Source of the DNA: Pseudomonas putida
Lineage (GTDB): Bacteria > Pseudomonadota > Gammaproteobacteria > Pseudomonadales > Pseudomonadaceae
Reading direction: 5' to 3'
Length of the DNA: 64,000 bases
Assembly (NCBI RefSeq): GCF_004357765.1
Contig: NZ_SMTE01000003.1
Location: 186,001 to 250,000, forward strand
Made by a program: the position numbers and the translations under genes. Shown here in pieces: positions 25,472 to 32,647 of the stretch (positions within the stretch are counted from its first letter, which is position 1; every line of letters begins with the position of its first letter). The notes beneath the pieces are model-generated. The model was not told the DNA's origin, made no database searches, and was given only the letters and a program-made list of their open reading frames with translations.

Positions 25472-27280
25472 TCAGCCCTCGATCTCGATCAGGATCTCAC
25501 CCGGCGTCACGCGATCGCCCTTGGCCACGTGGATGGCCACGACCTTGCCGGCGATGGCCGCCTGGACTTCGGTCTCCATCTTCATGGCTTCGGTGATCAG
25601 TACAGCCTGACCGGCCTTGACCATGTCGCCTTCCTTGACCAGCACATCGACGATGTTGCCTGGCATGGTGGTGCTGACGTGGCCTGGGGCGCTGGCCTGC
25701 TTACGCTTGCTGCCGCCACCGCCGACGAACTCGTTGAGCGGCTCGAACACCACTTCTTCCGGCATGCCGTCGATCGACAGGTAGAAGTGACGCTTGCCTT
25801 CGGCTTTCACACCCACGCCGGTGATATCGACGCGGTAGGTTTCGCCGTGCACGTCGATGACGAACTCGGTCGGTACGCCTTCGCCGCCTGGGGCGGCAAC
25901 AGCGCCGGCTTCCGGGATCGGCAGCAGGGCTTCGGGGGTCAGGGTGCCGGCCTCACGCTCTTCGAGGAACTTGCGCCCGATGTCCGGGAACATCGCGAAG
26001 GTCAACACGTCTTCTTCGCAACGGGCCAGGGCACCGATGTCAGCACGCAGCTTGGTCATCTCCGGCTTGAGCAGGTCGGCTGGACGCACGTCGATCACAT
26101 CTTCGCTGCCGATCGCCTGACGGCGCAGTTGCTCGTTGACCACGCCTGGAGCCTTGCCGTAACCGCCTTGCAGGTACAGCTTCACCTCGTTGGTGATGGT
26201 CTTGTAGCGCTCGCCGGCCAGCACGTTGAAGAACGCCTGGGTACCGACGATCTGCGAAGTCGGGGTCACCAGCGGCGGGAAGCCGAGGTCTTCACGCACC
26301 CGCGGGATCTCCGCCAGCACTTCGTTCATGCGGTTGAGGGCACCTTGCTCCTTGAGCTGGTTGGCCAGGTTGGAAATCATCCCGCCCGGCACCTGGTTGA
26401 CCTGCACGCGGGTATCCACGGCGGTGAACTCGCTCTCGAACTGGTGGTATTTCTTGCGCACGGCGTAGAAGTACAGACCGATTTCCTGCAGCAGTTCCAG
26501 GTCCAGGCCGGTGTCGAACTCGCTGCCCTTGAGCGCTGCGACCATCGACTCGGTGCCCGGATGGCTGGTGCCCCAGGCAAAGCTGGAGATCGCGGTGTCG
26601 ATATGATCGGCGCCGTTTTCCACAGCCTTGAGCTGGCACATCGCGGCCAGGCCGGCGGTGTCGTGGGAGTGGATGAACACCGGCAGCGATTGCTCGGCCT
26701 TCAGCGCCTTGACCAGCTCACCGGTGGCATACGGGGTGAGCAGGCCGGCCATGTCCTTGATCGCCACCGAATCGCAACCCATGGCTTCCATCTGCTTGGC
26801 CTGGTTGACGAAGGCTTCGATGGTGTGGACCGGGCTGGTGGTGTAGGCGATGGTGCCCTGGGCGTGCTTGCCGGCGGCCTTCACCGCCTCGATGGCCACG
26901 CGCAGGTTACGCACATCGTTCATGGCATCGAAGATGCGGAACACGTCGATGCCGTTGACCGCAGCCTTGGCGACGAACGCCTTGACCACGTCGTCGCTGT
27001 AGTGGCGGTAGCCCAGCAGGTTCTGGCCGCGCAGGAGCATCTGCAGGCGGGTGTTGGGCAGTGCCGCGCGCAGCTTGCGCAGGCGCTCCCACGGGTCTTC
27101 CTTGAGGAAGCGCACACAGGCATCGAAGGTCGCGCCACCCCAGACTTCCAGCGACCAGTAGCCGACCTTGTCGAGCTTGTCGCAGATCGGCAGCATGTCT
27201 TCGGTGCGCATGCGGGTAGCCAGCAGGGACTGGTGGGCGTCGCGCAGGATCGTGTCGGTTACGTGAATTTTCTTGGACAT
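25472..27280 (-). CDS. pycB: Pyruvate carboxylase subunit B (carboxyltransferase and biotin carrier; OadA-like)
   Basis: A 602-residue protein: HMGL-like carboxyltransferase domain at the N-terminus (Asp-Ala-His-Gln-Ser-Leu-Leu-Ala-Thr-Arg), PYC/OADA conserved region in the middle, and a C-terminal biotinyl domain with Glu-Ala-Met-Lys567-Met carrying biotin. It transfers carboxyl from biotin to pyruvate to give oxaloacetate. It is often annotated as oxaloacetate decarboxylase alpha chain, but the biotin carboxylase gene next door and the absence of beta and gamma membrane subunits favour pyruvate carboxylase. The ATG at 27280 has GAGGAA upstream; an in-frame ATG five codons earlier overlaps this site. 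Confidence 0.93.
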   Translation of the reverse strand: MSKKIHVTDTILRDAHQSLLATRMRTEDMLPICDKLDKVGYWSLEVWGGATFDACVRFLKEDPWERLRKLRAALPNTRLQMLLRGQNLLGYRHYSDDVVKAFVAKAAVNGIDVFRIFDAMNDVRNLRVAIEAVKAAGKHAQGTIAYTTSPVHTIEAFVNQAKQMEAMGCDSVAIKDMAGLLTPYATGELVKALKAEQSLPVFIHSHDTAGLAAMCQLKAVENGADHIDTAISSFAWGTSHPGTESMVAALKGSEFDTGLDLELLQEIGLYFYAVRKKYHQFESEFTAVDTRVQVNQVPGGMISNLANQLKEQGALNRMNEVLAEIPRVREDLGFPPLVTPTSQIVGTQAFFNVLAGERYKTITNEVKLYLQGGYGKAPGVVNEQLRRQAIGSEDVIDVRPADLLKPEMTKLRADIGALARCEEDVLTFAMFPDIGRKFLEEREAGTLTPEALLPIPEAGAVAAPGGEGVPTEFVIDVHGETYRVDITGVGVKAEGKRHFYLSIDGMPEEVVFEPLNEFVGGGGSKRKQASAPGHVSTTMPGNIVDVLVKEGDMVKAGQAVLITEAMKMETEVQAAIAGKVVAIHVAKGDRVTPGEILIEIEG

Positions 27281-27291
27281 TATAGGGTTCC

Positions 27292-28707
27292 TCACAGGCC
27301 TGCGTGGGCGGCGATGGCGGCGGCGATGGCCAGGGCCAGCTCTTCGGGTTTGCGCTTGATCGAGTAGTTGGTCAGTTCAGGGTGGCTTTCGACGAAGCTG
27401 GTATTGAACTGGCCGCTACGGAATTCCGGGTTGCGCAGGATTTCCTGGTAATAAGCGGCGGTGGTCTTCACCCCTTGCACGCGCATGTCGTCCAGAGCCC
27501 GCAGGCCGCGGTCCATGGCTTCTTCCCAGGTCAACGCCCAGACCACCAGTTTCAGGCACATGGAGTCGTAGAACGGCGGAATGGTGTAGCCGGTGTAGAT
27601 CGCCGTGTCGGTACGCACGCCCGGGCCGCCGGGGGCGTAGTAACGGGTGATCTTGCCGAAGCTGGGCAGGAAGTTGTTCTTCGGGTCTTCGGCGTTGATA
27701 CGGAACTGCAACGCATAGCCGCGGTGCTGGATGTCTTCCTGCTTGACCGAAAGCGGCAGCCCCGAAGCGATGCGGATCTGCTCGCGGACGATGTCGATGC
27801 CGGTGATTTCCTCGGTGATGGTGTGTTCCACCTGCACCCGGGTGTTCATCTCCATGAAGTACACCTCGCCATCGGCGAGCAGGAACTCCACGGTACCGGC
27901 GTTTTCGTAATTCACCGCCTTGGCCGCACGCACCGCCAGGTCGCCGATGTAGGCACGCTGTTCGGGGGTGAGCTGTGGGCTCGGGGCGATTTCGATGAGT
28001 TTCTGGTTACGGCGCTGAATCGAGCAGTCGCGTTCGAACAGGTGTACGACGTTGCCAAAGCTGTCGCCAAGGATCTGCGCCTCGATGTGCTTGGGGTTGA
28101 CGATGCACTTCTCGAGGAACACTTCCGCCGAGCCGAAGGCCTTGGTAGCTTCGGAGATCACGCGAGGGAAGTTCTGTTCCAGCTCTTCACGGCTATTGCA
28201 GCGGCGAATGCCACGGCCGCCGCCACCGGAGGTGGCCTTGAGCATCACCGGGTAACCGATGCGGTCGCCTTCGCTCAGGGCTTCATGAATGTCGGCCACG
28301 TTGCCTTCGGTGCCTGGGGTCACCGGCACGCCGGCCTGGATCATGGTGCGGCGAGCTTCGGTCTTGTCGCCCATGCGGCGAATGACGTCGGCGGCCGGGC
28401 CGATGAACTTGATCCCGCGCTCGGCGCAGATTTCCGCCAGTTCGGCGTTTTCCGACAGGAAACCGTAGCCTGGGTGCAAGGCATCACAGCCGGTTTCCAC
28501 AGCGAGGTTCACCAGCTTGCGCGGGTTCAGGTAGCCGGCCAGGGGCTCGGCACCGATGCTGTAGGCCTCGTCGGCACGCTTGACGTGCAAGGCGTGACGG
28601 TCGGCGTCGGAGTGGATCGCGACAGAGCGAATGCCCATCTCGGCGCAAGCACGCACGATCCGAACTGCGATTTCACCCCGGTTGGCGATCAGGATTTTTT
28701 TTATCAC
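27292..28707 (-). CDS. pycA: Pyruvate carboxylase subunit A (biotin carboxylase)
   Basis: A 471-residue biotin carboxylase, close in form to AccC. Ile-Ala-Asn-Arg-Gly-Glu-Ile-Ala at the N-terminus, the Gly-rich ATP loop Thr-Ser-Gly-Gly-Gly-Gly-Arg-Gly, and Met-Glu-Met-Asn-Thr-Arg-Val-Gln-Val-Glu-His are complete. It carboxylates the biotin on PycB with ATP and bicarbonate. The start is GTG (28707). The PycB start follows its stop by 11 bases. The divergent LysR gene is the likely regulator. Confidence 0.94.
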   Translation of the reverse strand: MIKKILIANRGEIAVRIVRACAEMGIRSVAIHSDADRHALHVKRADEAYSIGAEPLAGYLNPRKLVNLAVETGCDALHPGYGFLSENAELAEICAERGIKFIGPAADVIRRMGDKTEARRTMIQAGVPVTPGTEGNVADIHEALSEGDRIGYPVMLKATSGGGGRGIRRCNSREELEQNFPRVISEATKAFGSAEVFLEKCIVNPKHIEAQILGDSFGNVVHLFERDCSIQRRNQKLIEIAPSPQLTPEQRAYIGDLAVRAAKAVNYENAGTVEFLLADGEVYFMEMNTRVQVEHTITEEITGIDIVREQIRIASGLPLSVKQEDIQHRGYALQFRINAEDPKNNFLPSFGKITRYYAPGGPGVRTDTAIYTGYTIPPFYDSMCLKLVVWALTWEEAMDRGLRALDDMRVQGVKTTAAYYQEILRNPEFRSGQFNTSFVESHPELTNYSIKRKPEELALAIAAAIAAHAGL

Positions 28708-28814
28708 TGGAGTCTTCCCAAAGCCGTAGGAACAGACGAGCCGGTTCTACCGGTCGGCGCGTGACCAGACGTTGTCGGCCAGTCGCCCATTCAAGCTAGC
28801 GCCGATGGATGATA

Positions 28815-28834
28815 AACAAAAATCAATATTTGTT
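28815..28834. promoter_or_regulatory. Candidate operator between pycA and the LysR gene
   Basis: AACAAA and TTTGTT form a perfect inverted repeat with an eight-base AT-rich spacer. It lies about midway in the 189-base divergent gap, a usual place for a LysR site that controls both genes. Confidence 0.45.
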
Positions 28835-28896
28835 AGGGGCTGTATTAGCAAAAGCTTATAGTCTGGTTACAAGCTGTTGCCGGAGGGCGGGATAAA

Positions 28897-29859
28897 ATGC
28901 GTAAGTCCTTGATGCGTATGACTTTACGTCAGTTGCAGATCTTCAACGAGGTGTGCGATCTGCGCTCGTACAGCCGTGCAGCGGAGGAAATGTCGCTCAC
29001 GCAACCCGCCGTAAGTCTACAGATTCGCCAGCTCGAAGAGCTGATTGGTCAGCCGCTGTTCGAGTACGTGGGCAAGAAGCTCTATCTGACCGAGGCCGCC
29101 GAGGCCCTGCAGAGAGCCAGCCGCGACATCTTCGGGCGCCTGGAGAGCCTGGACATGCAGTTGTCGGATATGCAGGGCTCACTGCAGGGCCAGTTGAAAC
29201 TGGCGGTCGAGTCCAGTGCCAAGTACTTCGTGCCACACCTGTTCGCCGCCTTCAAGCAACGTCACCCGGAGGTCAACCTCACCTTGACGGTGGTCAACCG
29301 CGCCCAGGCCATCCGCCGCCTCTCCGACAACCGCGATGACCTCATCATCATGTCCATGGTGCCCCAGGACATGGGCCTGGAGTTCTTGCCGTTCCTCAAC
29401 AACCCGATCGTCGCGGTGGCCCCGCCCGATCATCCGCTGAGCAAGCTCGAACACCTGCGCTTGCAGGACCTGGAGCCTCATACGCTACTCGTGCGCGAAC
29501 AGGGCTCGGGAACCCGCAAGGCCTGCGAGGAATACTTCAAGGACAAGCGCGTGCACTTCACCCAGACCTTGGAAGTGGCCTCGGCCGATGCCCAGCGTGA
29601 ATGCGTGATCGCGGGGCTGGGCATCGCCCTGCTGACGCGCCATGCGCTGAACCTTGAGCTGGCCACCGGGGTGCTCAAGGAGCTGCCGGTGGAGGAGCTG
29701 CCCCTGTATCGCAGTTGGTGCGTGGTGCAATCCAAGGCCAAGCGGCAGTCGCCGGTGGCCTTGGCGTTTCTTGCGTTCATCCGCAGCGAACGTGCGATGA
29801 TCAGTGGGCTTGTTGAGCGTTTCTCTGGGAAACTGCCGACGCTGCCCGCCACGCTGTGA
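28897..29859 (+). CDS. pycR: LysR-type regulator, probably PycR
   Basis: A 320-residue LysR protein with the helix-turn-helix at about 6-65 (Ser-Arg-Ala-Ala-Glu-Glu-Met-Ser-Leu-Thr-Gln-Pro-Ala-Val-Ser-Leu-Gln-Ile) and an effector domain to about 300. It is divergent from pycA-pycB in the same arrangement as PycR in P. aeruginosa, from which the name is transferred by context. The start at 28897 is supported by a GGAGGGCGG stretch; a second ATG five codons on is possible. Its last 59 bases overlap the 3' end of the small gene on the other strand. Confidence 0.88.
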   Translation: MRKSLMRMTLRQLQIFNEVCDLRSYSRAAEEMSLTQPAVSLQIRQLEELIGQPLFEYVGKKLYLTEAAEALQRASRDIFGRLESLDMQLSDMQGSLQGQLKLAVESSAKYFVPHLFAAFKQRHPEVNLTLTVVNRAQAIRRLSDNRDDLIIMSMVPQDMGLEFLPFLNNPIVAVAPPDHPLSKLEHLRLQDLEPHTLLVREQGSGTRKACEEYFKDKRVHFTQTLEVASADAQRECVIAGLGIALLTRHALNLELATGVLKELPVEELPLYRSWCVVQSKAKRQSPVALAFLAFIRSERAMISGLVERFSGKLPTLPATL

Positions 29860-30019
29860 GCTCCTGCAGCTCTGGGTAGTCGGCGAGATCGCGAAGCAGC
29901 TGGCGCTGGTCGCAATAGCATTCGATCGCGCGGCGATATTCCATGCGACGCTGGTCTTTTTCCTGTTGCTTGCGAGCCTTGGCGCTGGGTTGGTACGAAC
30001 CGTCGAAGTCACGAGCCAT
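29801..30019 (-). CDS. Small basic hypothetical protein
   Basis: A 72-residue hydrophilic protein starting Met-Ala-Arg-Asp-Phe-Asp-Gly-Ser with a run rich in Lys, Gln and Arg (about 12-30) and a Leu-Arg-Asp-Leu-Ala-Asp-Tyr-Pro-Glu-Leu segment, probably helical. GGGAG lies upstream of the ATG at 30019; the frame is open 26 codons further but without a ribosome site. Its 3' end overlaps the pycR coding end by 59 bases on the opposite strand. I do not recognise a function; it resembles small conserved proteins of pseudomonads. Confidence 0.65.
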   Translation of the reverse strand: MARDFDGSYQPSAKARKQQEKDQRRMEYRRAIECYCDQRQLLRDLADYPELQELTAWRAASAVSQRNAQQAH

Positions 30020-30137
30020 TGCCTGTCTCCCAGAGAGGATGCGGGGAATTTCAGGCTGGCGCCGTGGGGTTACGATTTGGCTGTGAAAGGGTGACAAATC
30101 GATGAATTTGCGCTGCTAACTCCGGCCCAGACGCAAA

Positions 30138-31004
30138 TCAGTCGTCTGTAGCCTTGATCGACTTGGGCGACAAACGCAGGCTGCGCAAGCTGCGCTTGAC
30201 GCTCTTGAGGTGGTTGACCAGGCTCGGCCCGCGGGCCATGGCCACCCCCATTGCCAGCACGTCGATCACCACCAGGTGGGCGATACGCGAGGTCAGTGGG
30301 GTATAGATCTCGGTGTCCTCGTGCACATCGATCGCCAGGTTGACGGTCGACAGCTCGGCCAGTGGGGTCTGGCTCGGGCACAGGGTGATCAGGTTGGCAC
30401 CGCTTTCGCGCACCAGGTTGGCGGTGATCAGTAGGTCCTTGGAGCGCCCCGACTGAGAAATGCACACGGCCACGTCGCCAGGCTTCAGGGTGACAGCCGA
30501 CATCGCCTGCATGTGCGGATCGGAATACGCCGCCGCGCTGAGCAGCAGGCGGAAGAACTTGTGCTGGGCGTCAGCGGCCACCGCGCCAGAGGCACCGAAC
30601 CCATAGAACTCCACGCGCTGGGCCTGGGCCATTGCACTGACCGCCTGCTGCAACGCCTGGGGGTCGAGATGCTCGCGCACCTCCATCAGCGTATGCAGCG
30701 TGGTGTCGAAGATCTTCAGGCTGTAGTCGGCGACCGAGTCGTCCTCGTGGATCGCGAACTGTCCAAAACTGGCACCGGCCGCCAGGCTCTGCGCCAGTTT
30801 GAGCTTGAGGTCCTGGAACCCCGAGCAACCGATCGCACGGCAGAAGCGCACGATGGTAGGTTCACTGATGCCCACGCTGTGCGCCAGATCGGCCATCGAA
30901 CTGTGCATGACCGCAGCCGGGTCCAGCAGCACGTGGTCGGCGACTTTCAGTTCCGATTTGCGCAGCAGGTGGCGCGATTGAGCGATATGTTGCAACAGAT
31001 TCAC
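30138..31004 (-). CDS. RpiR/HexR-family regulator divergent from zwf
   Basis: A 288-residue regulator: RpiR helix-turn-helix at about 1-77 (Ile-Ser-Glu-Pro-Thr-Ile-Val-Arg-Phe-Cys-Arg) and a SIS sugar-phosphate-binding domain at about 120-255 (Gly-Phe-Gly-Ala-Ser-Gly and Ser-Gln-Ser-Gly-Arg-Ser-Lys-Asp). By family it should sense a sugar phosphate such as KDPG and repress sugar catabolism genes. It is close to HexR but pseudomonads carry the hexR gene proper next to another zwf elsewhere, so I leave the symbol empty. A perfect palindrome lies between it and zwf. Confidence 0.9.
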   Translation of the reverse strand: MNLLQHIAQSRHLLRKSELKVADHVLLDPAAVMHSSMADLAHSVGISEPTIVRFCRAIGCSGFQDLKLKLAQSLAAGASFGQFAIHEDDSVADYSLKIFDTTLHTLMEVREHLDPQALQQAVSAMAQAQRVEFYGFGASGAVAADAQHKFFRLLLSAAAYSDPHMQAMSAVTLKPGDVAVCISQSGRSKDLLITANLVRESGANLITLCPSQTPLAELSTVNLAIDVHEDTEIYTPLTSRIAHLVVIDVLAMGVAMARGPSLVNHLKSVKRSLRSLRLSPKSIKATDD

Positions 31005-31048
31005 GGTCTGGACTCGGTTATGATCGGCTAGCCGGGATGTAGCTTTCT

Positions 31049-31063
31049 TGTAGTTATACTACA
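31049..31063. promoter_or_regulatory. HexR-like operator between the RpiR gene and zwf
   Basis: TGTAGTTATACTACA is a perfect palindrome (TGTAGT, three-base centre, ACTACA), very close to the HexR motif TGTAAT-N3-ATTACA known from other gammaproteobacteria. It lies 45 bases from each gene start, ideal for a repressor of both. Confidence 0.75.
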
Positions 31064-31107
31064 TGGACGCCAACCCGCCCAGTTAAACGAACGTGGAGAG
31101 TGGTGGT

Positions 31108-32550
31108 TTGACTATTCCTTGCGACATTGTGGTCTTCGGCGGCACGGGCACCCTGGCCCTGCACAAGCTTCTGCCGGCGCTCTATCACCTGTATCGCGAG
31201 GCGCGCCTGAACACTGCCGTACGCATCATCGCTCTGGCCCGGCGCAACCTTTCGCGTGACGACTACCTCAAGCTCGCCGAACGACATTGCCGGGCACAGA
31301 TCGCCCGCAACGACTTCGAAGAAGACGTCTGGCGGCGCTTCTGTGCACGGCTCGACTACTTCCCCATGGACGCCACGCAAAGCGCGGACTTCGGTCGTCT
31401 GGCGCGCTACCTCGGCGAGCCCGGCGGGCTGACCCGCATCTACTACCTGGCCACCGCGCCCAAGCTCTTCGTGCCCATCGCCAATCACCTGCGCATCGCC
31501 GGGCTGGCCGATCACGAAGCGCGCATCGTGCTGGAGAAACCGATCGGCCATTCGCTGGAGTCGGCAACCGCCATCAACGAAGCGATCGGCCTGGCGTTCG
31601 ACGAACCCCAGGTGTTCCGCATCGACCATTACCTGGGCAAGGAGACCGTGCAGAACCTGATGGCCCTGCGCTTCGCCAATGCCCTGCTCGAACCGGTGTG
31701 GCGCAACGGCCAAGTCGACCACGTGCAGATCAGCGTCTGCGAAACCCTCGGCGTGGAAAACCGCGGTGGCTATTACGATCGAGCCGGTGCTACCCGTGAC
31801 ATGCTGCAGAACCACCTGCTGCAGTTGCTGTGCCTGGTGGCCATGGAGCCGCCCGCACAGTTCGAGGCCGAAGCGGTGCGCGATGAAAAGGTCAAGGTGC
31901 TGCGCGCGCTCAAGCCGATCAGCGGCCAGGACGTGCAGGACAAGACTGTCCGCGGTCAGTACGGTGCCGGCCACATCGGCGGCCAGGAAGTCCCGGCTTA
32001 CTACTTCGAGAAGGACGTGGACAACGACAGCGACACCGAGACCTTCGTCGCGGTACACGCTCACATCGACAACTGGCGCTGGGCCGGCGTGCCGTTCTTC
32101 CTGCGCACCGGCAAGCGTATGGCGCGACGCTCGTCGCAAATCGTCATCCAGTTCAAGCCCGTGCCGCACGAGCTGTTCAGCGGCGGCCAGGTCAACCAGC
32201 TGCTCATCCAACTGCAGCCGGACGAGCGCATCAGCCTGCGTATGATGACCAAGAGCCCCGGCAAGGGTATGCGCCTGGAGCCGGTCGACCTGGACCTGAA
32301 CCTGGCCCAGGTGTTCAGCCAGACGCGCCGCTGGGATGCCTACGAGCGCCTGCTGCTCGACGTGCTGGCCGGCGATTCGACGCTGTTCATGCGCCGCGAC
32401 GAAGTGGAAGCGGCCTGGGCCTGGATCGATCCGATCATCCGCGGCTGGGAAGAACACTTCCAGCCACCGCGCCCCTATGCCGCCGGCAGCAACGGCCCGG
32501 AACAGGCCAATGGCCTGCTGACCCGCGACGGTCGCCACTGGCACAGCTGA
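31108..32550 (+). CDS. zwf: Glucose-6-phosphate 1-dehydrogenase
   Basis: A 480-residue enzyme oxidising glucose 6-phosphate to 6-phosphogluconolactone, feeding the Entner-Doudoroff pathway. The active-site block Arg-Ile-Asp-His-Tyr-Leu-Gly-Lys-Glu and Glu-Lys-Pro-Ile-Gly-His are intact. In the N-terminal nucleotide loop the usual Gly-Asp-Leu is Gly-Thr15-Leu. The start is probably TTG at 31108, seven bases after GGAGAG; the in-frame GTG at 31093 would sit on top of that ribosome site. This is a second zwf paralogue type, adjacent to its own RpiR regulator. Confidence 0.93.
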   Translation: MTIPCDIVVFGGTGTLALHKLLPALYHLYREARLNTAVRIIALARRNLSRDDYLKLAERHCRAQIARNDFEEDVWRRFCARLDYFPMDATQSADFGRLARYLGEPGGLTRIYYLATAPKLFVPIANHLRIAGLADHEARIVLEKPIGHSLESATAINEAIGLAFDEPQVFRIDHYLGKETVQNLMALRFANALLEPVWRNGQVDHVQISVCETLGVENRGGYYDRAGATRDMLQNHLLQLLCLVAMEPPAQFEAEAVRDEKVKVLRALKPISGQDVQDKTVRGQYGAGHIGGQEVPAYYFEKDVDNDSDTETFVAVHAHIDNWRWAGVPFFLRTGKRMARRSSQIVIQFKPVPHELFSGGQVNQLLIQLQPDERISLRMMTKSPGKGMRLEPVDLDLNLAQVFSQTRRWDAYERLLLDVLAGDSTLFMRRDEVEAAWAWIDPIIRGWEEHFQPPRPYAAGSNGPEQANGLLTRDGRHWHS

Positions 32551-32589
32551 CCCGCGGTAGGCGTCCAGGCGACGGAAGGCAGCGATGGG

Positions 32590-32605
32590 GTGAACATTTA
32601 TACAG
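32590..32605. promoter_or_regulatory. Possible degenerate LexA box upstream of uvrD
   Basis: On the minus strand CTGTATAAATGTTCAC fits CTG-N10-CAG except for the last base. It lies 43 bases before the uvrD start. In E. coli uvrD is under LexA control through a similar box, so the position is plausible, but one half-site is imperfect. Confidence 0.45.
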
Positions 32606-32647
32606 TGGATGTTTGCCCCTTCACCCGCCTCGCCCTAGAATGGCGCG

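Noticed and set aside
25472-27280. Annotation as oxaloacetate decarboxylase alpha subunit
   Set aside because: No beta or gamma membrane subunit is nearby, and the partner biotin carboxylase and divergent LysR gene match two-subunit pyruvate carboxylase.
25529-27367. 612-codon open frame opposite pycB
   Set aside because: Same shadow effect; no ribosome site and no recognisable domain.
30138-31004. Naming the RpiR gene hexR
   Set aside because: Pseudomonads keep hexR beside another zwf gene; this is a paralogue of unknown inducer.
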